From positions 1 to 53,693 of the forward strand of contig JAFLKM010000046.1 in the NCBI GenBank assembly GCA_019163335.1: a stretch of 53,693 nt of DNA, written 5' to 3'. Below, piece by piece: positions 35,199 to 44,590 of this stretch. The translations under genes and the position numbers were made by a program. Under the pieces are notes generated by a model. The model searched no databases. It had not been told where the DNA came from and saw only the letters and a list, made by a program, of their open reading frames with translations. This DNA is from Desulfobulbaceae bacterium. GTDB lineage: Bacteria; Desulfobacterota; Desulfobulbia; Desulfobulbales; Desulfocapsaceae. Each line of letters starts with the position of its first letter. Within the stretch, counting starts at the first letter, position 1.

Positions 35199-37118
35199 TT
35201 ATCTCTGCTTCACCGACGGAAAAAGACTCATATCGGTATGCGGCAAAAACAGCGCCGCCACATAATGATTCATAAAATCAGGGCTTTCTGACAGCTCAAT
35301 ATTGGTCATGAGTTTCCGCACCTCAACTCGCCCCCGAAAACGGTGATGATCGAGCAGGCTGATCTGGCAGCCAAGCAGGGAGGCGTTGCCGAGATAGTAA
35401 AAACGCTCCCGATCTATATCCGGCAGCAGACCGATGCGGATGGCCCGCTCAAGGTCGATATAAGCCCCAAAGTTTCCGGCCAGAATAATCCGGTCCAAAT
35501 CGCCAAAACTTAAGCCCACAGACTCAAGCAGGGTCTGATATCCGGCATACATCGCCCCTTTGGCGCGCATCAGGTTATCCAAATCAACCTCGGTGATGAC
35601 GACATCCTCACCGGTCATGGAATCCCGTCCCCAGGCCAGGACATACTCCCAGCGGTCGGCGCCCTCACGGATGCGGGGATGACTCAGCTCACGGTTGAAT
35701 TTTCCCTGCTGGTCAATGACGCCTGCCTCCAGCAGCTCGGAGACAATGGAAATAAGGCCCGAGCCGCAGATACCCCGTGGTTTTGTCTGACCGATGGTGA
35801 CAATCATCGGGTCATAGGTCTCGGGATGAATATGAAAATTCTCAATGGCGCCCTGGCTGGCCCGCATTCCGTGCTTGATACCGCCGCCTTCAAAGGCCGG
35901 ACCGGCAGAACAGGCGGCGCAGACCATCCAGTCCTGGTTGCCAACGACAATCTCACCATTGGTGCCGATATCAATGAACAAGGAAATCTGCTCGCTCTTG
36001 TGCATCTGGCAGGCATGGGCGCCGGCAACAATGTCGCCGCCCACATAGGAGGAGATGCAGGGATAGAGAAAGAGCCGCACCGAAGGATGGGCCATGATAC
36101 CAAGATCTGCCGCCTTGGTCAGCGGGAACTGGCTGACACTTGGCACATACGGGGCCTCGCGGATATAGCGGGGGTTAATGCCGAGCAGCAGATGGGCCAT
36201 GACGGTGTTGCCGGCAGTCATGATATAGCTGATATCACTGGGGCTGATGATCATCTTGCGGCACATCTCCTCAATGATCCCGTTGATGGTATATACCACC
36301 TTTTCCTGGAGGCCCTTCAGCCCGCCGGGCCGGGCGGCATAGATCATCCGGGAGATGACGTCCTCGCCGTAGCCGATCTGGGAATTGTACCCTGATCCTT
36401 CGGCGATGACCTCGCCGCTGTTCAGATCAATGAGAACCCCGTTCACCGTGGTGGTGCCGATATCAACGGCAAGACCATACAGGCGGTCGGTGCTGTCTCC
36501 CGGTTCAACCGCGATAATCCGGTCCGGCTCACTGGAGCCCTTACCGTGCAGGAGGATAACCGTGACATTCCAGGCCGCCTCGCGCAGAAGTCCGGACAGC
36601 TCTCGAATCAGCTGGGGATGGTCGTAGCTGGGCTCAGGACTCTCCGGCATGGCAATCTTGATGGCCCGCATCAACCGCTGCATGTCTGAAATATTGTCAT
36701 CGATGGTTGGCGGCGGCAGCTTGAGAAACAATTTCCGCACCGGCGGATCAATCTTCCAGGTGCCGACCAGAGTCTCCATGGAGCGGGCCGAGATGGCTCT
36801 CGTGGTCTTGGGCTCCCGTTTCAGGGCCTTGCCGTCTGACTTGATGGTGTCGGGAATACGCACCGTTACATCCGAGAGCACCCTGGTTTTACAGGCCAGA
36901 CGAATACCATTGTCATAGTCGGCCTGCTTGAGGGTGGCAGCAGGATCGCACTCCACTTCTCCCTGTTCGAGGTGCACCTTACACTTCCCGCAGACCCCTT
37001 CTCCGCCGCAATAGGCATGGATGTAAATTCCGGCCGCAGCAGCAGCGGTGAGTAAATTTTCCCCAGGCGTTACTTTGACACGGATATCATCGGGTAAAAA
37101 GTGTATGGTATGTTCCAT
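35199..37118 (-). CDS. acsV: ASKHA-type reductive activator of corrinoid proteins (RACo/AcsV-like)
   Basis: ATP-dependent activator that reduces inactivated Co(II) corrinoid back to Co(I). The 639 residues start with a plant-type [2Fe-2S] domain: Cys37, Cys43, Cys46 and Cys76 in CGGEGVCGKC...ACK. A linker follows, then an actin-like ATPase fold (AVDIGTTTVNGVLIDL near 230, SLFIDIGTNGEIVVG near 385, ICGSGLISIVSELLEAG near 455, IILAGNFGAYID near 555). This is the fused ferredoxin-ASKHA form of RACo. It stands immediately upstream of acsE, so the two form a corrinoid methyl-transfer operon. The start is fixed by GAAGG, 9 bases upstream. Confidence 0.94.
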   Translation of the reverse strand: MEHTIHFLPDDIRVKVTPGENLLTAAAAAGIYIHAYCGGEGVCGKCKVHLEQGEVECDPAATLKQADYDNGIRLACKTRVLSDVTVRIPDTIKSDGKALKREPKTTRAISARSMETLVGTWKIDPPVRKLFLKLPPPTIDDNISDMQRLMRAIKIAMPESPEPSYDHPQLIRELSGLLREAAWNVTVILLHGKGSSEPDRIIAVEPGDSTDRLYGLAVDIGTTTVNGVLIDLNSGEVIAEGSGYNSQIGYGEDVISRMIYAARPGGLKGLQEKVVYTINGIIEEMCRKMIISPSDISYIMTAGNTVMAHLLLGINPRYIREAPYVPSVSQFPLTKAADLGIMAHPSVRLFLYPCISSYVGGDIVAGAHACQMHKSEQISLFIDIGTNGEIVVGNQDWMVCAACSAGPAFEGGGIKHGMRASQGAIENFHIHPETYDPMIVTIGQTKPRGICGSGLISIVSELLEAGVIDQQGKFNRELSHPRIREGADRWEYVLAWGRDSMTGEDVVITEVDLDNLMRAKGAMYAGYQTLLESVGLSFGDLDRIILAGNFGAYIDLERAIRIGLLPDIDRERFYYLGNASLLGCQISLLDHHRFRGRVEVRKLMTNIELSESPDFMNHYVAALFLPHTDMSLFPSVKQR

Positions 37119-37174
37119 GAAATCTGCCTTCTTTAAAATTCAGGGTTCTTTTCATATGTTATTATGATAACGAA

Positions 37175-37202
37175 AAAATAACAGGTAGCAAGACCTTGTC
37201 AA
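37175..37202 (-). promoter_or_regulatory. candidate promoter of the acsV-acsE operon
   Basis: On the minus strand TTGACA (37197-37202), a 16-base spacer and TATTTT (37175-37180), which would start transcription about 50 bases before the acsV ATG. Confidence 0.5.
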
Positions 37203-37240
37203 GAAATATCACTGATAGTATTAATAAAAAATTTTGATCT

Positions 37241-37260
37241 AACCCCGATAAACGGAATAA
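37241..37260. repeat. dispersed repeat, second-module copy
   Basis: AACCCCGATAAACGGAATAA is the reverse complement of TTATTCCGTTTATCGGGGTT, one mismatch from the second module of repeat copy A at 10442-10461. It lies in the divergent spacer before prmA. Confidence 0.6.
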
Positions 37261-37292
37261 AAATCAGCCCCTCAACGCAGGAGAACCACCCC

Positions 37293-38204
37293 ATGACCTC
37301 ATCGCCAACCCAGCCCCGTCAGTGGCTCAAGATTACCATTCACACCGATCCGGTCCTCACCGATGCGATTGAAGATTTTATGATGGGAATAAGCGATGCA
37401 GGAGTGGAGCTAACCGTGGATCAACCGGGAGAGACGACTCTGATCAACGGCTATTTTGACAAAAGTCGGGCCGATCAGGCGGAGACTGAGGGGATCATTA
37501 AGCAGCTCTCCGGCTATTTGCAGGAACTGGCCGAGATCTTTGAGGTCGCGGTGCCTATTATGACCAGCACCTTTATCGAGGACGAGGACTGGTCGGCAAC
37601 CTGGAAGGAACACTTCAAGCCCTTCGCCATTATTCCGGGACTGGTCATCGCCCCCACCTGGGAAGAGTATCATGGCAAGGAAAATGAAAAGGTGATCGTC
37701 ATGGATCCGGGCATGGCCTTTGGTACCGGGCATCACGCCACCACCTGCCTGTCCCTGCAGCTTCTGCAGGATGCCTTGGCCAAGTGCTCCGCCATAAGCG
37801 TTCTTGACGTGGGCACCGGCACCGGCATCCTGGGCATGGCCGCTGCCCTTTTTGGCGCAACTTCGGTCATGGCCATTGACAACGACCCTGAGGCCGTCTC
37901 GGCAGCATCGGACAATTGTGCCCGCAACAACCTGCAGGGGATCATGGAGGTGGCAGGCACCCCGCTGAGTTCTCTATCAGACCCCTTTTCTCTGGTAATC
38001 GCCAATATCGTCCATGACGTCCTGCTGGAACTGGCCCCTGATCTTGCCAGGCTGACCGCAGAGGGCGGCCAGTTGATCCTCTCCGGCATCCTTTCCGGAC
38101 CACAGGTGGCAAGTATCGTCTCCTGTTTCACCCACCTGGGATTTTCCCTGAACCGGCAGGAGCAGCAAAAGGAATGGGCAGCCCTGCTGTTCAGCAAAGG
38201 ATAA
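37293..38204 (+). CDS. prmA: ribosomal protein L11 methyltransferase
   Basis: SAM-dependent methyltransferase that trimethylates ribosomal protein L11. The 303 residues show the N-terminal L11-binding region, then the linker DEDWSATWKEHFKPF, the SAM-binding glycine loop VLDVGTGTGILGMAA, AIDNDPEAV, and the substrate motif NIVHDVLLELAPDL. The GGAG site precedes the ATG. It stands alone between divergent and convergent neighbours (PilZ stop 22 bases later). Confidence 0.95.
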   Translation: MTSSPTQPRQWLKITIHTDPVLTDAIEDFMMGISDAGVELTVDQPGETTLINGYFDKSRADQAETEGIIKQLSGYLQELAEIFEVAVPIMTSTFIEDEDWSATWKEHFKPFAIIPGLVIAPTWEEYHGKENEKVIVMDPGMAFGTGHHATTCLSLQLLQDALAKCSAISVLDVGTGTGILGMAAALFGATSVMAIDNDPEAVSAASDNCARNNLQGIMEVAGTPLSSLSDPFSLVIANIVHDVLLELAPDLARLTAEGGQLILSGILSGPQVASIVSCFTHLGFSLNRQEQQKEWAALLFSKG

Positions 38205-38226
38205 TCCTGATAAAAAAATATTCCGG

Positions 38227-38619
38227 CTATTCTGTCCCGCCGGCAGAGAGTGTATCCGTGCGTTTAATGGGGGAGACCTGGTAATTCTGATCAAAAATCA
38301 CCGCCACCCCTTTTTCTTCCACCCGAATAACCACCCCGGAGGCGGTCACCCAGGCCCGTTCGCTCTGCCACACTTTGAGACTCTCCCTGGCCAGGATAAA
38401 CCGCAGCTTGGCCAGCTCATCGAGGGATAGAAAAAACTCCAGTCGGACCTTGCTGGCCATGGGCAAAGGACGGCTGGTTTCAATGAAGGCGCCGCCTGCA
38501 CTGATGTCGGCCGTGACAAACTCAAGCAAAGGAGTGGTTCCTGTGCCGGATTCAGCCATGATCTTGGTCTGCAAGTGGAGAGAAAAACGTTCCTGTTCTC
38601 TGCGGTCTTGTTCTGCCAT
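38227..38619 (-). CDS. PilZ domain protein
   Basis: Small cyclic di-GMP-binding-fold protein. The 130 residues contain a PilZ-like barrel with RREQERFSL near the N-terminus and ADISAGGAFIETSRPLP, matching the RxxxR and D/NxSxxG motifs, and a final beta strand GVAVIFD. The arginine motif is RREQERFS, with the spacing altered from canonical RxxxR, so c-di-GMP affinity is uncertain. The start at 38619 follows an AAGGA site within the tail of the dnaJ-like gene. It is the last gene of plsY-dnaJ-pilZ. Confidence 0.83.
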   Translation of the reverse strand: MAEQDRREQERFSLHLQTKIMAESGTGTTPLLEFVTADISAGGAFIETSRPLPMASKVRLEFFLSLDELAKLRFILARESLKVWQSERAWVTASGVVIRVEEKGVAVIFDQNYQVSPIKRTDTLSAGGTE

Positions 38620-38624
38620 CCTGT

Positions 38625-38957
38625 TCATCCTTTCTTTTGAGATTTCCCTTCTTTTTTGCCCCACAAAGGATCGCGGCCAAAACGATCCATCCACCAGTCT
38701 TCGGGATCAATACTTTCTCCATCGGTGGGCACCAGAGGAATGCGAAACTGATCGCAGTAGCGCATAATCAGATCATAGCCCCGCGTCAGTTCACGAATAA
38801 GAACGGCATCCTGTACCGATTCGTCACCGGCGGTGTCGGGATGATGCTGCTTGCACATCTTGCGGTAGGCCCGTTTAATCTCCCCCAGGGTGGCGCGCTC
38901 CTCCAGATTCAATAACTGCCGGGCCGCATCAATGGCCTGCCATTCATCCCTGGTCAT
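38625..38957 (-). CDS. J-domain (DnaJ-like) protein
   Basis: Small co-chaperone-like protein of 110 residues. The N-terminal J-domain, about residues 10-60, has the HPD motif in CKQHHPDTAG, with LGEIKRAYRKM (helix II) ahead. No zinc or C-terminal DnaJ domain follows; the rest is a short charged tail. Such proteins may stimulate an Hsp70 at a specific site. Its ATG overlaps the plsY stop by 4 bases (ATGA), so it is co-translated with plsY. Confidence 0.88.
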   Translation of the reverse strand: MTRDEWQAIDAARQLLNLEERATLGEIKRAYRKMCKQHHPDTAGDESVQDAVLIRELTRGYDLIMRYCDQFRIPLVPTDGESIDPEDWWMDRFGRDPLWGKKEGKSQKKG

Positions 38958-39562
38958 ACCTTTCCCTTCCTCCAGGTTTTCTCCTCACCCCGCAGCAGTC
39001 GACCGATATTGGAGCAATGCTTGCACCAGATGAGAAAGACTATGGCAACAGCCACCACCAGTACGGGAGAAGACGCACCCATGATCCAGAGCCAGAGAGG
39101 AATCAGTCCCGAGGCAGCAAGGGAGCCCACCGACACATAGCCGGAACCGGCCACCGCAACAACAAAGACAAGCACACTGATCAGGATGCTCCAGGGAGAA
39201 AGGGCCAGGAAAACCCCCAGGGCGGTGGCCACGCCTTTGCCGCCCTTGAATCTGAGATAGAGAGGAAACATATGGCCAACGACAGCGGCCAGACCGCACG
39301 ACACCACGATCAGTTCCCGGTTCGCGGCTGCGGTGGGGAATAGATGGGCCGCAGCCCACACCGGCACAAAGCCCTTGGTCACATCGCAGAGCAGAGTGAG
39401 GATTCCCAGTTTTTTCCCCAAGACCCGCCCCACATTGGTCGCGCCGATATTGCCGCTTCCAGCCAGACGCACATCAGCGCCAACAAGCCGGCCGATGAGC
39501 AGCCCAAAAGGGACGGCCCCAATCAGATAACTGGCCAGGATAAATGCTATTTCCATAATCAT
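38954..39562 (-). CDS. plsY: glycerol-3-phosphate acyltransferase PlsY
   Basis: Inner-membrane enzyme that transfers an acyl group from acyl-phosphate to glycerol-3-phosphate, the first phospholipid step. The 202 residues carry the PlsY blocks: IGAVPFGLLIGRL, SGNIGATNVGRVLGKK (the glycerol-phosphate site), FKGGKGVATALGVFL near 105, and about five transmembrane helices. ATG codons at 39562 and 39556 both fit, and neither has a clear ribosome site. It starts the minus-strand plsY-dnaJ-pilZ unit. Confidence 0.96.
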   Translation of the reverse strand: MIMEIAFILASYLIGAVPFGLLIGRLVGADVRLAGSGNIGATNVGRVLGKKLGILTLLCDVTKGFVPVWAAAHLFPTAAANRELIVVSCGLAAVVGHMFPLYLRFKGGKGVATALGVFLALSPWSILISVLVFVVAVAGSGYVSVGSLAASGLIPLWLWIMGASSPVLVVAVAIVFLIWCKHCSNIGRLLRGEEKTWRKGKV

Positions 39563-39664
39563 TGTATTAATTTTTGGTCTTTTTTAAAAAAATACGGTGA
39601 TGCCACCCACGACTCTGTCCGCAGGTTCCTTTCAGCCTACCGCACTTTTTCCCTATTGGCAATT

Positions 39665-39683
39665 AGTGCCTTACATCGGGGTT
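39665..39683. repeat. dispersed repeat, hybrid copy
   Basis: AGTGCCTTAC is joined directly to ATCGGGGTT, as if the middle of a longer AGTGCCTTACAGATTATCCCGTTCATCGGGTT unit was deleted. It lies between the RND gene end and plsY. Confidence 0.55.
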
Positions 39684-39728
39684 CAGAACGAAATTCCAAG
39701 GGAGTACCGGAGAAAAAGAACTGACAGC

Positions 39729-42700
39729 TCAGACCTTTTTCTCCCCTGCCGGAGACAATCCTGAAAAAAATCCACGACACCAGGACTGGAACCGATCCAG
39801 ATAATAATAAATTACCGGGGTGATATAGAGAGTCAGAAGCTGCGACAGCAGCAGACCGCCCACCACAGCCAGGCCCAGAGGACGACGGGCCTCGGCCCCG
39901 GCACCGATGCCAAGGGCAATGGGCAGGGTTCCCATGAGGGCCGCGAAGGTGGTCATCATGATCGGCCGGAAACGCACCAGACAGCCTTGGAAGATGGCCT
40001 CCAGCGGTGTTTTCCCCTCCTTGCGCTGCACCTCAAGGGCAAAGTCAATCATCATGATGGCATTTTTCTTGACGATGCCCACCAGCATGATGATACCGAC
40101 AAAGGAATAGAGGTTCAGCTCCTTGCCGAAGACGAGCAGAGTCAGCAGAGCCCCGATGGCAGCGGAAGGCAGGCCCGAGAGGATGGTCAAGGGGTGGATG
40201 TAGCTCTCATAGAGGATACCAAGGATGATATAGATCACCAGGATGGTCAGCGCCAGAAGTAGCGCCAACCCCTTGGTGGACTGCTGATAGGCCTGAGCCG
40301 TGCCCTGAAAACTGGTACTGATTTCATCCGGCAGCCCCCGCGCCTCCTCTTCAATGGCGGCCACCGCATCCCCCAACGGTGTTCCCGGCTTGAGATTGAA
40401 GGAGAGGGTCACGGATGTGATCTGGCCGAGATGGTTAACCGTCAGCGGCCCAAGCCCTTGTGTCATCTTCCCAAGAGAGGAAAGCGGCACCATCCTGCCT
40501 TTGTCCGAGCGCACAAAAAGCGCCGCCAGCACCGCCGGATCCTTCTGATACTGGGGATCAAGCTCCATCACCACCTTGTACTGATTAGTGGGCGCATAGA
40601 TGGTGGAGACCTGTCGGGCGCCGTAGGCCAGATAGAGGGTATCCTCAATCTGCTGGGCGGTGACCCCGAGGCTTGCCGCCCGGTCACGGTCGATCTCCAG
40701 GGTCAGCTCCGGGTTCTTGATCTGTAGGTCGCTGGTCACATCCTGGAGCATGGGCAAATGGCGGATCTGCATCTCAAAGGCGGTGGCCTGCCGGTAGAGC
40801 TCCTCGGTATCAGGACTTTGCAAAACAAACTGGTACTGGGCCTTGGACGAAGTGGTATCGAGCTGGATGGGCGGCGGGTTCTGCAGAAACAAAGTGATTC
40901 CCGGCACACTCATGACCTTGGGCCGGAGTTTCTGGATGATCTGGTCAGCACTGAGTTCACGTTCATGGCGCGGTTTCAGCTTAATGAACATGAAGCCGGT
41001 GTTGGAGCCGACCCGGGTGCCGCCACTGGCCCCCACCGAGGCCATAAAGGCTTCAACATTGGGCTCCTGCAGGACGATATCCACCAGCTTCAACTGGTTA
41101 CGCTTCATCTCTTCAAAGGAGGCCCCCTGAGCGCCCTCGGAAATGCCGCGGAGGGCGCCGATATCATCGGGTGGCAGGAGCCCCATGGGCATCCGGGTAA
41201 AGAGCCAGACCGCGACAAAGGTGGTCGCCACGGTAAAAAGGAGGGTTGCCCGGCGATATCGAAGCACTGCCGAAAGCGATCTTTCATAGAGACGCAGCCA
41301 GCCGTCGAAAAAACGCTCCATAAAATTATATACGGCGCCATGTTGCTCTTTTTTCGGCGAACGGAGAAAACGGCTGCACAGCATTGGGGTCAGGGTCAAC
41401 GACACCACCCCTGAAATCAGGATGGCCACGCTGATGGTAACGGCAAATTCATGGAGCAGTCGGCCCAGCATCCCCCCCATGAACAGCACCGGGATAAAGA
41501 CGGCCACAAGCGAGATGGTCATGGAGAGAATAGTAAAACCAATCTCCCGCGCGCCCCGCAGGGAGGCCGTATGCGGATCTTCTCCCTGTTCCATGTGGCG
41601 AACGATATTCTCGAGCATGACGATGGCATCATCAACGACAAATCCCACCGCCAGGGTGAGGGCCATAAGGGTAATATTATTGACCGAAAACCCCATGGAA
41701 TACATGGCGGCAAAGGTGCCAATGAGGGAAATAGGCAGGGCAAGACTGGGGATAATGGTCGCTGAGAGCTTCCGTAAAAAGAGAAAGATGACCAGAACCA
41801 CCAGGGCGATGGTCAGCAGCAGGGTGAACTTGACATCGGCCACCGATTCCCGAATGGTTTCGGAACGGTCAAAAAGAACCGCCAGTTCCACCGCCCCGGG
41901 CAGCTGGGCCCGGAAGGCGGGAATCTGGGCGCGAATCCGGTCCACCACCTCGATGGTGTTGGTCCCGGGCTGCCGCTCGATGGCCAGAACAATGGCACGG
42001 GTGGAGGTGCCCTTGGTATTGTACCAGGCAGCAATCTTGTCGTTTTCCACGCTATCAGAGATGGTGGCCACCTCTGATAGACGCACCGGGGCATTGCCAC
42101 GCCACGCCACCACCATGGACCGATACGCCTCAGCATTCAATAGCTGCCCGCTGGCAAGCAGGGTAAAACTCTGTTTATTTCCCTGCAATCCGCCGGTGGG
42201 CAGGTTGACATTCCACTTGGCAATGGCCGCCGACACCTCTTCCAGGCCAATGCCGCGGCTGTTGAGAGCCTGGGGGTTGACCTGCACCCGCACTGCGTAC
42301 TTCTGCATCCCAAAGACCGAGACCTGGGCCACCCCATTGATCATGGAGATGCGCGGCGAGATAAGGGTCTCGGCCAGTTCGTTGATCTCGGACAGGGGAG
42401 TGGTCTGCGAACGGAGAGCCAGATAGAGCACCGGCGAATCGGCCGGGTTCACCTTTTTATAGGAGGGTGGGCTGGGCATGTCGTCCGGCAACTGACGCGC
42501 CGCCTTGGATATGGCGGCCTGAACATCCTGAGCGGCCGCATCAATATCCTTTTCCAGCGCAAACTTGAGCACAATGCTGGAGAGTCCCTGCCCGTTAATG
42601 GAACTCATGGTATCCAGGCCGGCAATGGTGGAAAACTGCTTCTCCAGCGGAGTGGCCACCGCCGAGGCCATGGTCTCCGGGCTGGCCCCGGGCAAGGAGG

Positions 42701-42845
42701 AAGACACCTGAATCGTGGGGTAATCAATGCTCGGCAGGTCATTGACCGGCAGCAGCCGGTAGGAGAAAATACCGAAGACCACCACCGCCAGCATGACCAG
42801 ACTGGTCATCACCGGCCGCCGGATAAACAGTTCAGAGATGTTCAT
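39729..42845 (-). CDS. RND multidrug efflux permease (HAE1/MdtB-like)
   Basis: Proton-driven inner-membrane pump subunit of a tripartite efflux system. The 1038 residues have the RND layout: two large periplasmic halves between 12 helices. N-terminal FIRRPVMTSLVMLAVVVFG, VNDLPSIDYP, the TM4 proton-relay pair GFVVDDAIVMLEN near 400, and GIVKKNAIMMIDFALEV near 920 match the family. The N-terminal blocks fit the MdtB/MuxB branch. It overlaps the adaptor gene by 4 bases. No outer-membrane factor gene follows, so a shared one must exist elsewhere. Substrates are unknown. Confidence 0.95.
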   Translation of the reverse strand: MNISELFIRRPVMTSLVMLAVVVFGIFSYRLLPVNDLPSIDYPTIQVSSSLPGASPETMASAVATPLEKQFSTIAGLDTMSSINGQGLSSIVLKFALEKDIDAAAQDVQAAISKAARQLPDDMPSPPSYKKVNPADSPVLYLALRSQTTPLSEINELAETLISPRISMINGVAQVSVFGMQKYAVRVQVNPQALNSRGIGLEEVSAAIAKWNVNLPTGGLQGNKQSFTLLASGQLLNAEAYRSMVVAWRGNAPVRLSEVATISDSVENDKIAAWYNTKGTSTRAIVLAIERQPGTNTIEVVDRIRAQIPAFRAQLPGAVELAVLFDRSETIRESVADVKFTLLLTIALVVLVIFLFLRKLSATIIPSLALPISLIGTFAAMYSMGFSVNNITLMALTLAVGFVVDDAIVMLENIVRHMEQGEDPHTASLRGAREIGFTILSMTISLVAVFIPVLFMGGMLGRLLHEFAVTISVAILISGVVSLTLTPMLCSRFLRSPKKEQHGAVYNFMERFFDGWLRLYERSLSAVLRYRRATLLFTVATTFVAVWLFTRMPMGLLPPDDIGALRGISEGAQGASFEEMKRNQLKLVDIVLQEPNVEAFMASVGASGGTRVGSNTGFMFIKLKPRHERELSADQIIQKLRPKVMSVPGITLFLQNPPPIQLDTTSSKAQYQFVLQSPDTEELYRQATAFEMQIRHLPMLQDVTSDLQIKNPELTLEIDRDRAASLGVTAQQIEDTLYLAYGARQVSTIYAPTNQYKVVMELDPQYQKDPAVLAALFVRSDKGRMVPLSSLGKMTQGLGPLTVNHLGQITSVTLSFNLKPGTPLGDAVAAIEEEARGLPDEISTSFQGTAQAYQQSTKGLALLLALTILVIYIILGILYESYIHPLTILSGLPSAAIGALLTLLVFGKELNLYSFVGIIMLVGIVKKNAIMMIDFALEVQRKEGKTPLEAIFQGCLVRFRPIMMTTFAALMGTLPIALGIGAGAEARRPLGLAVVGGLLLSQLLTLYITPVIYYYLDRFQSWCRGFFSGLSPAGEKKV

Positions 42846-44032
42846 TTTCCAGGCCCCATTTGAGAGGCAGGAGCAGGAGACGGGGCAGACTCAGGCGCCT
42901 TGCCCTTGCCGCCCTGGTCCGCTTTCTTTTCTGTCTTGATCTCGACTTTGCCCCCGGGGATCACCCGCATGTGGCCATCAATGACCACCACTTCTCCTGC
43001 CTGCAGACCCTCTAAAATCACCATGATCTCGCCGTGCATCGGGCCCGGCACAACAGCTCTGACCTCGGCGTTGCTGTCAGGGGAAACGACAAAGACAAAC
43101 TGGCCCTTCTGCCCGGTCTGCACAGCCTGAGAGGGTACCACCACCGCCTGCTTCTTCACATCCAGCAGCAGCGACAAAGTGACAAACTGGCCCGGCCATA
43201 AACGCTTTTGCTCATTGGCAAACTGCCCCTTCAGCCGGATACTGCCGGTTGCGGAATCCACCGCATTATCCACAAATGAAACCACTCCCCGTTCTGTAAA
43301 TCCGGCTGGACCGGATACTTCCGCCACCACCGTCATCTCACCTGCGGCCAGTCGCTGCTGCACAAAAGAAAGGCTTTGCTCGGGGATGGTAAAGGTGGCG
43401 CGAATGGGCGTCAACCGGTTGATCGTGACAAGATCCGTCTCATTGGCTTTGACCACATTGCCCCGATCCGCAGTCAAGCTCCCCAGACGTCCGCCGATGG
43501 GGGCCTTGATGGTACAATAGGAAAGCTGGGCTCGGGCGTTGTCCACCGCCGCCTGATCCGCGGCAAAATCGGCAGCCGCGGCCTCAGCCTTGGTCCGATA
43601 GCCCTCCGCCTGCTCCTGACTGACCAGGCCTGCCACGGCAAGCTGCTGGTAACGTTCAAAATCCTGACGAGCATTGTCCTTGATCACCCGATTGCGGGCC
43701 TCACTGGCCAGGGCCTTATTGAGTGCCGCCTGGGAGGGACGGGAATCGATGGTGAAAAGCAGTTCCCCTTTGTTCACATCCTGGCCCTCCACAAAGCCCA
43801 CCGTCTCCAACTCGCCACTGATCATCGGCTTGATGGTCACACTCTCCGAGGCCTCCATGGTGCCAAAGGTCTTGAGCTCAATGGGCACATCCTGCAGGCG
43901 GGCCTCCGTCGTCACCACCAGGGCCTTCGGCATGGTTCGTTTTTTTTCTTCTTTCCCGGGTGAACAGGCGGAGAAGGTCAGACTGAATAGACAGAGAACA
44001 GACAACCAGTAACAATAACGGCGAAGACCCAT
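42842..44032 (-). CDS. RND membrane-fusion (adaptor) lipoprotein
   Basis: Periplasmic adaptor linking the RND pump to an outer-membrane channel. From the ATG at 44032 (AAGGAAG upstream) the 396 residues start with a lipoprotein signal ending SLTFSAC. Then come a beta-barrel and hairpin (about 50-100), the lipoyl half-motif GELLFTIDSRP, a helical hairpin (about 100-170), and a second lipoyl piece APIGGRLGSL near 175. The tail is Lys/Pro-rich and disordered. It overlaps the permease gene (ATGA), giving translational coupling. Confidence 0.93.
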   Translation of the reverse strand: MGLRRYCYWLSVLCLFSLTFSACSPGKEEKKRTMPKALVVTTEARLQDVPIELKTFGTMEASESVTIKPMISGELETVGFVEGQDVNKGELLFTIDSRPSQAALNKALASEARNRVIKDNARQDFERYQQLAVAGLVSQEQAEGYRTKAEAAAADFAADQAAVDNARAQLSYCTIKAPIGGRLGSLTADRGNVVKANETDLVTINRLTPIRATFTIPEQSLSFVQQRLAAGEMTVVAEVSGPAGFTERGVVSFVDNAVDSATGSIRLKGQFANEQKRLWPGQFVTLSLLLDVKKQAVVVPSQAVQTGQKGQFVFVVSPDSNAEVRAVVPGPMHGEIMVILEGLQAGEVVVIDGHMRVIPGGKVEIKTEKKADQGGKGKAPESAPSPAPASQMGPGK

Positions 44033-44348
44033 AACACTTCCTTTACAATAAAACGGCAGACATTCTGTACAGAATGCACGGCGACATGTTTTCATGAAAA
44101 AACTGACCAAGACTCCCCTTAATCAGATCAGAACCACGACCTGAAATGTATCCTGAACTTACCGGAAGCACCAAGAATATTCAACGACAGAGACAAACAT
44201 GGCCGGATTATTGCCTCAAGACACATACCAGGATGCGACCCGATTTTGTTATCAGTCTGCTGGATGCTTCTTCGTCATCCCTGCCAGGCTTATGTAGTGC
44301 AGAGAATGGCTAAAGTCAGGGGCGGCAAAGCTCTACAGGGAGTAGGCT

Positions 44349-44380
44349 AACCCGATGAACGGGATAATCTGTAAGGCACT
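44349..44380. repeat. dispersed repeat, two-module copy
   Basis: On the minus strand AGTGCCTTACAGATTATCCC continues into GTTCATCGGGTT, joining both modules seen separately at 10383, 10442 and 37241. This is the clearest fusion of the two modules. Confidence 0.7.
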
Positions 44381-44451
44381 GAAGGAGTCCTGCAGTGCCG
44401 TCGATAAAGGCATTGATTTGAAGGCGACTTGGAATCGGCACCTTTTATTGA

Positions 44452-44478
44452 TAAAGATTGGCTCAAAATGACCGATTA
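44452..44478 (+). promoter_or_regulatory. sigma-28-like (flagellar) promoter candidate
   Basis: TAAA (44452-44455), 15 bases, then ACCGATTA (44471-44478), which matches the FliA -10 GCCGATAA at six of eight positions with the expected spacing. It would start transcription about 100 bases before the LysM-M23 gene. Confidence 0.4.
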
Positions 44479-44590
44479 TTATAGAATAGAGACAAACTTT
44501 TTGATCTAACTTCTCCTCTCATTCTGTTATTATGAGTAAAAATCTGTACCGGTAAAAGTTCTTTCTCCAGGAAATCAGGAGGCACAACCC

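Larger units (their letters stand above)
44033..44590. other. divergent spacer between the RND adaptor and peptidase genes
   Basis: The 558 bases hold one member of the dispersed repeat family and a sigma-28-like promoter, both listed separately. The rest shows no credible gene. Confidence 0.5.
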
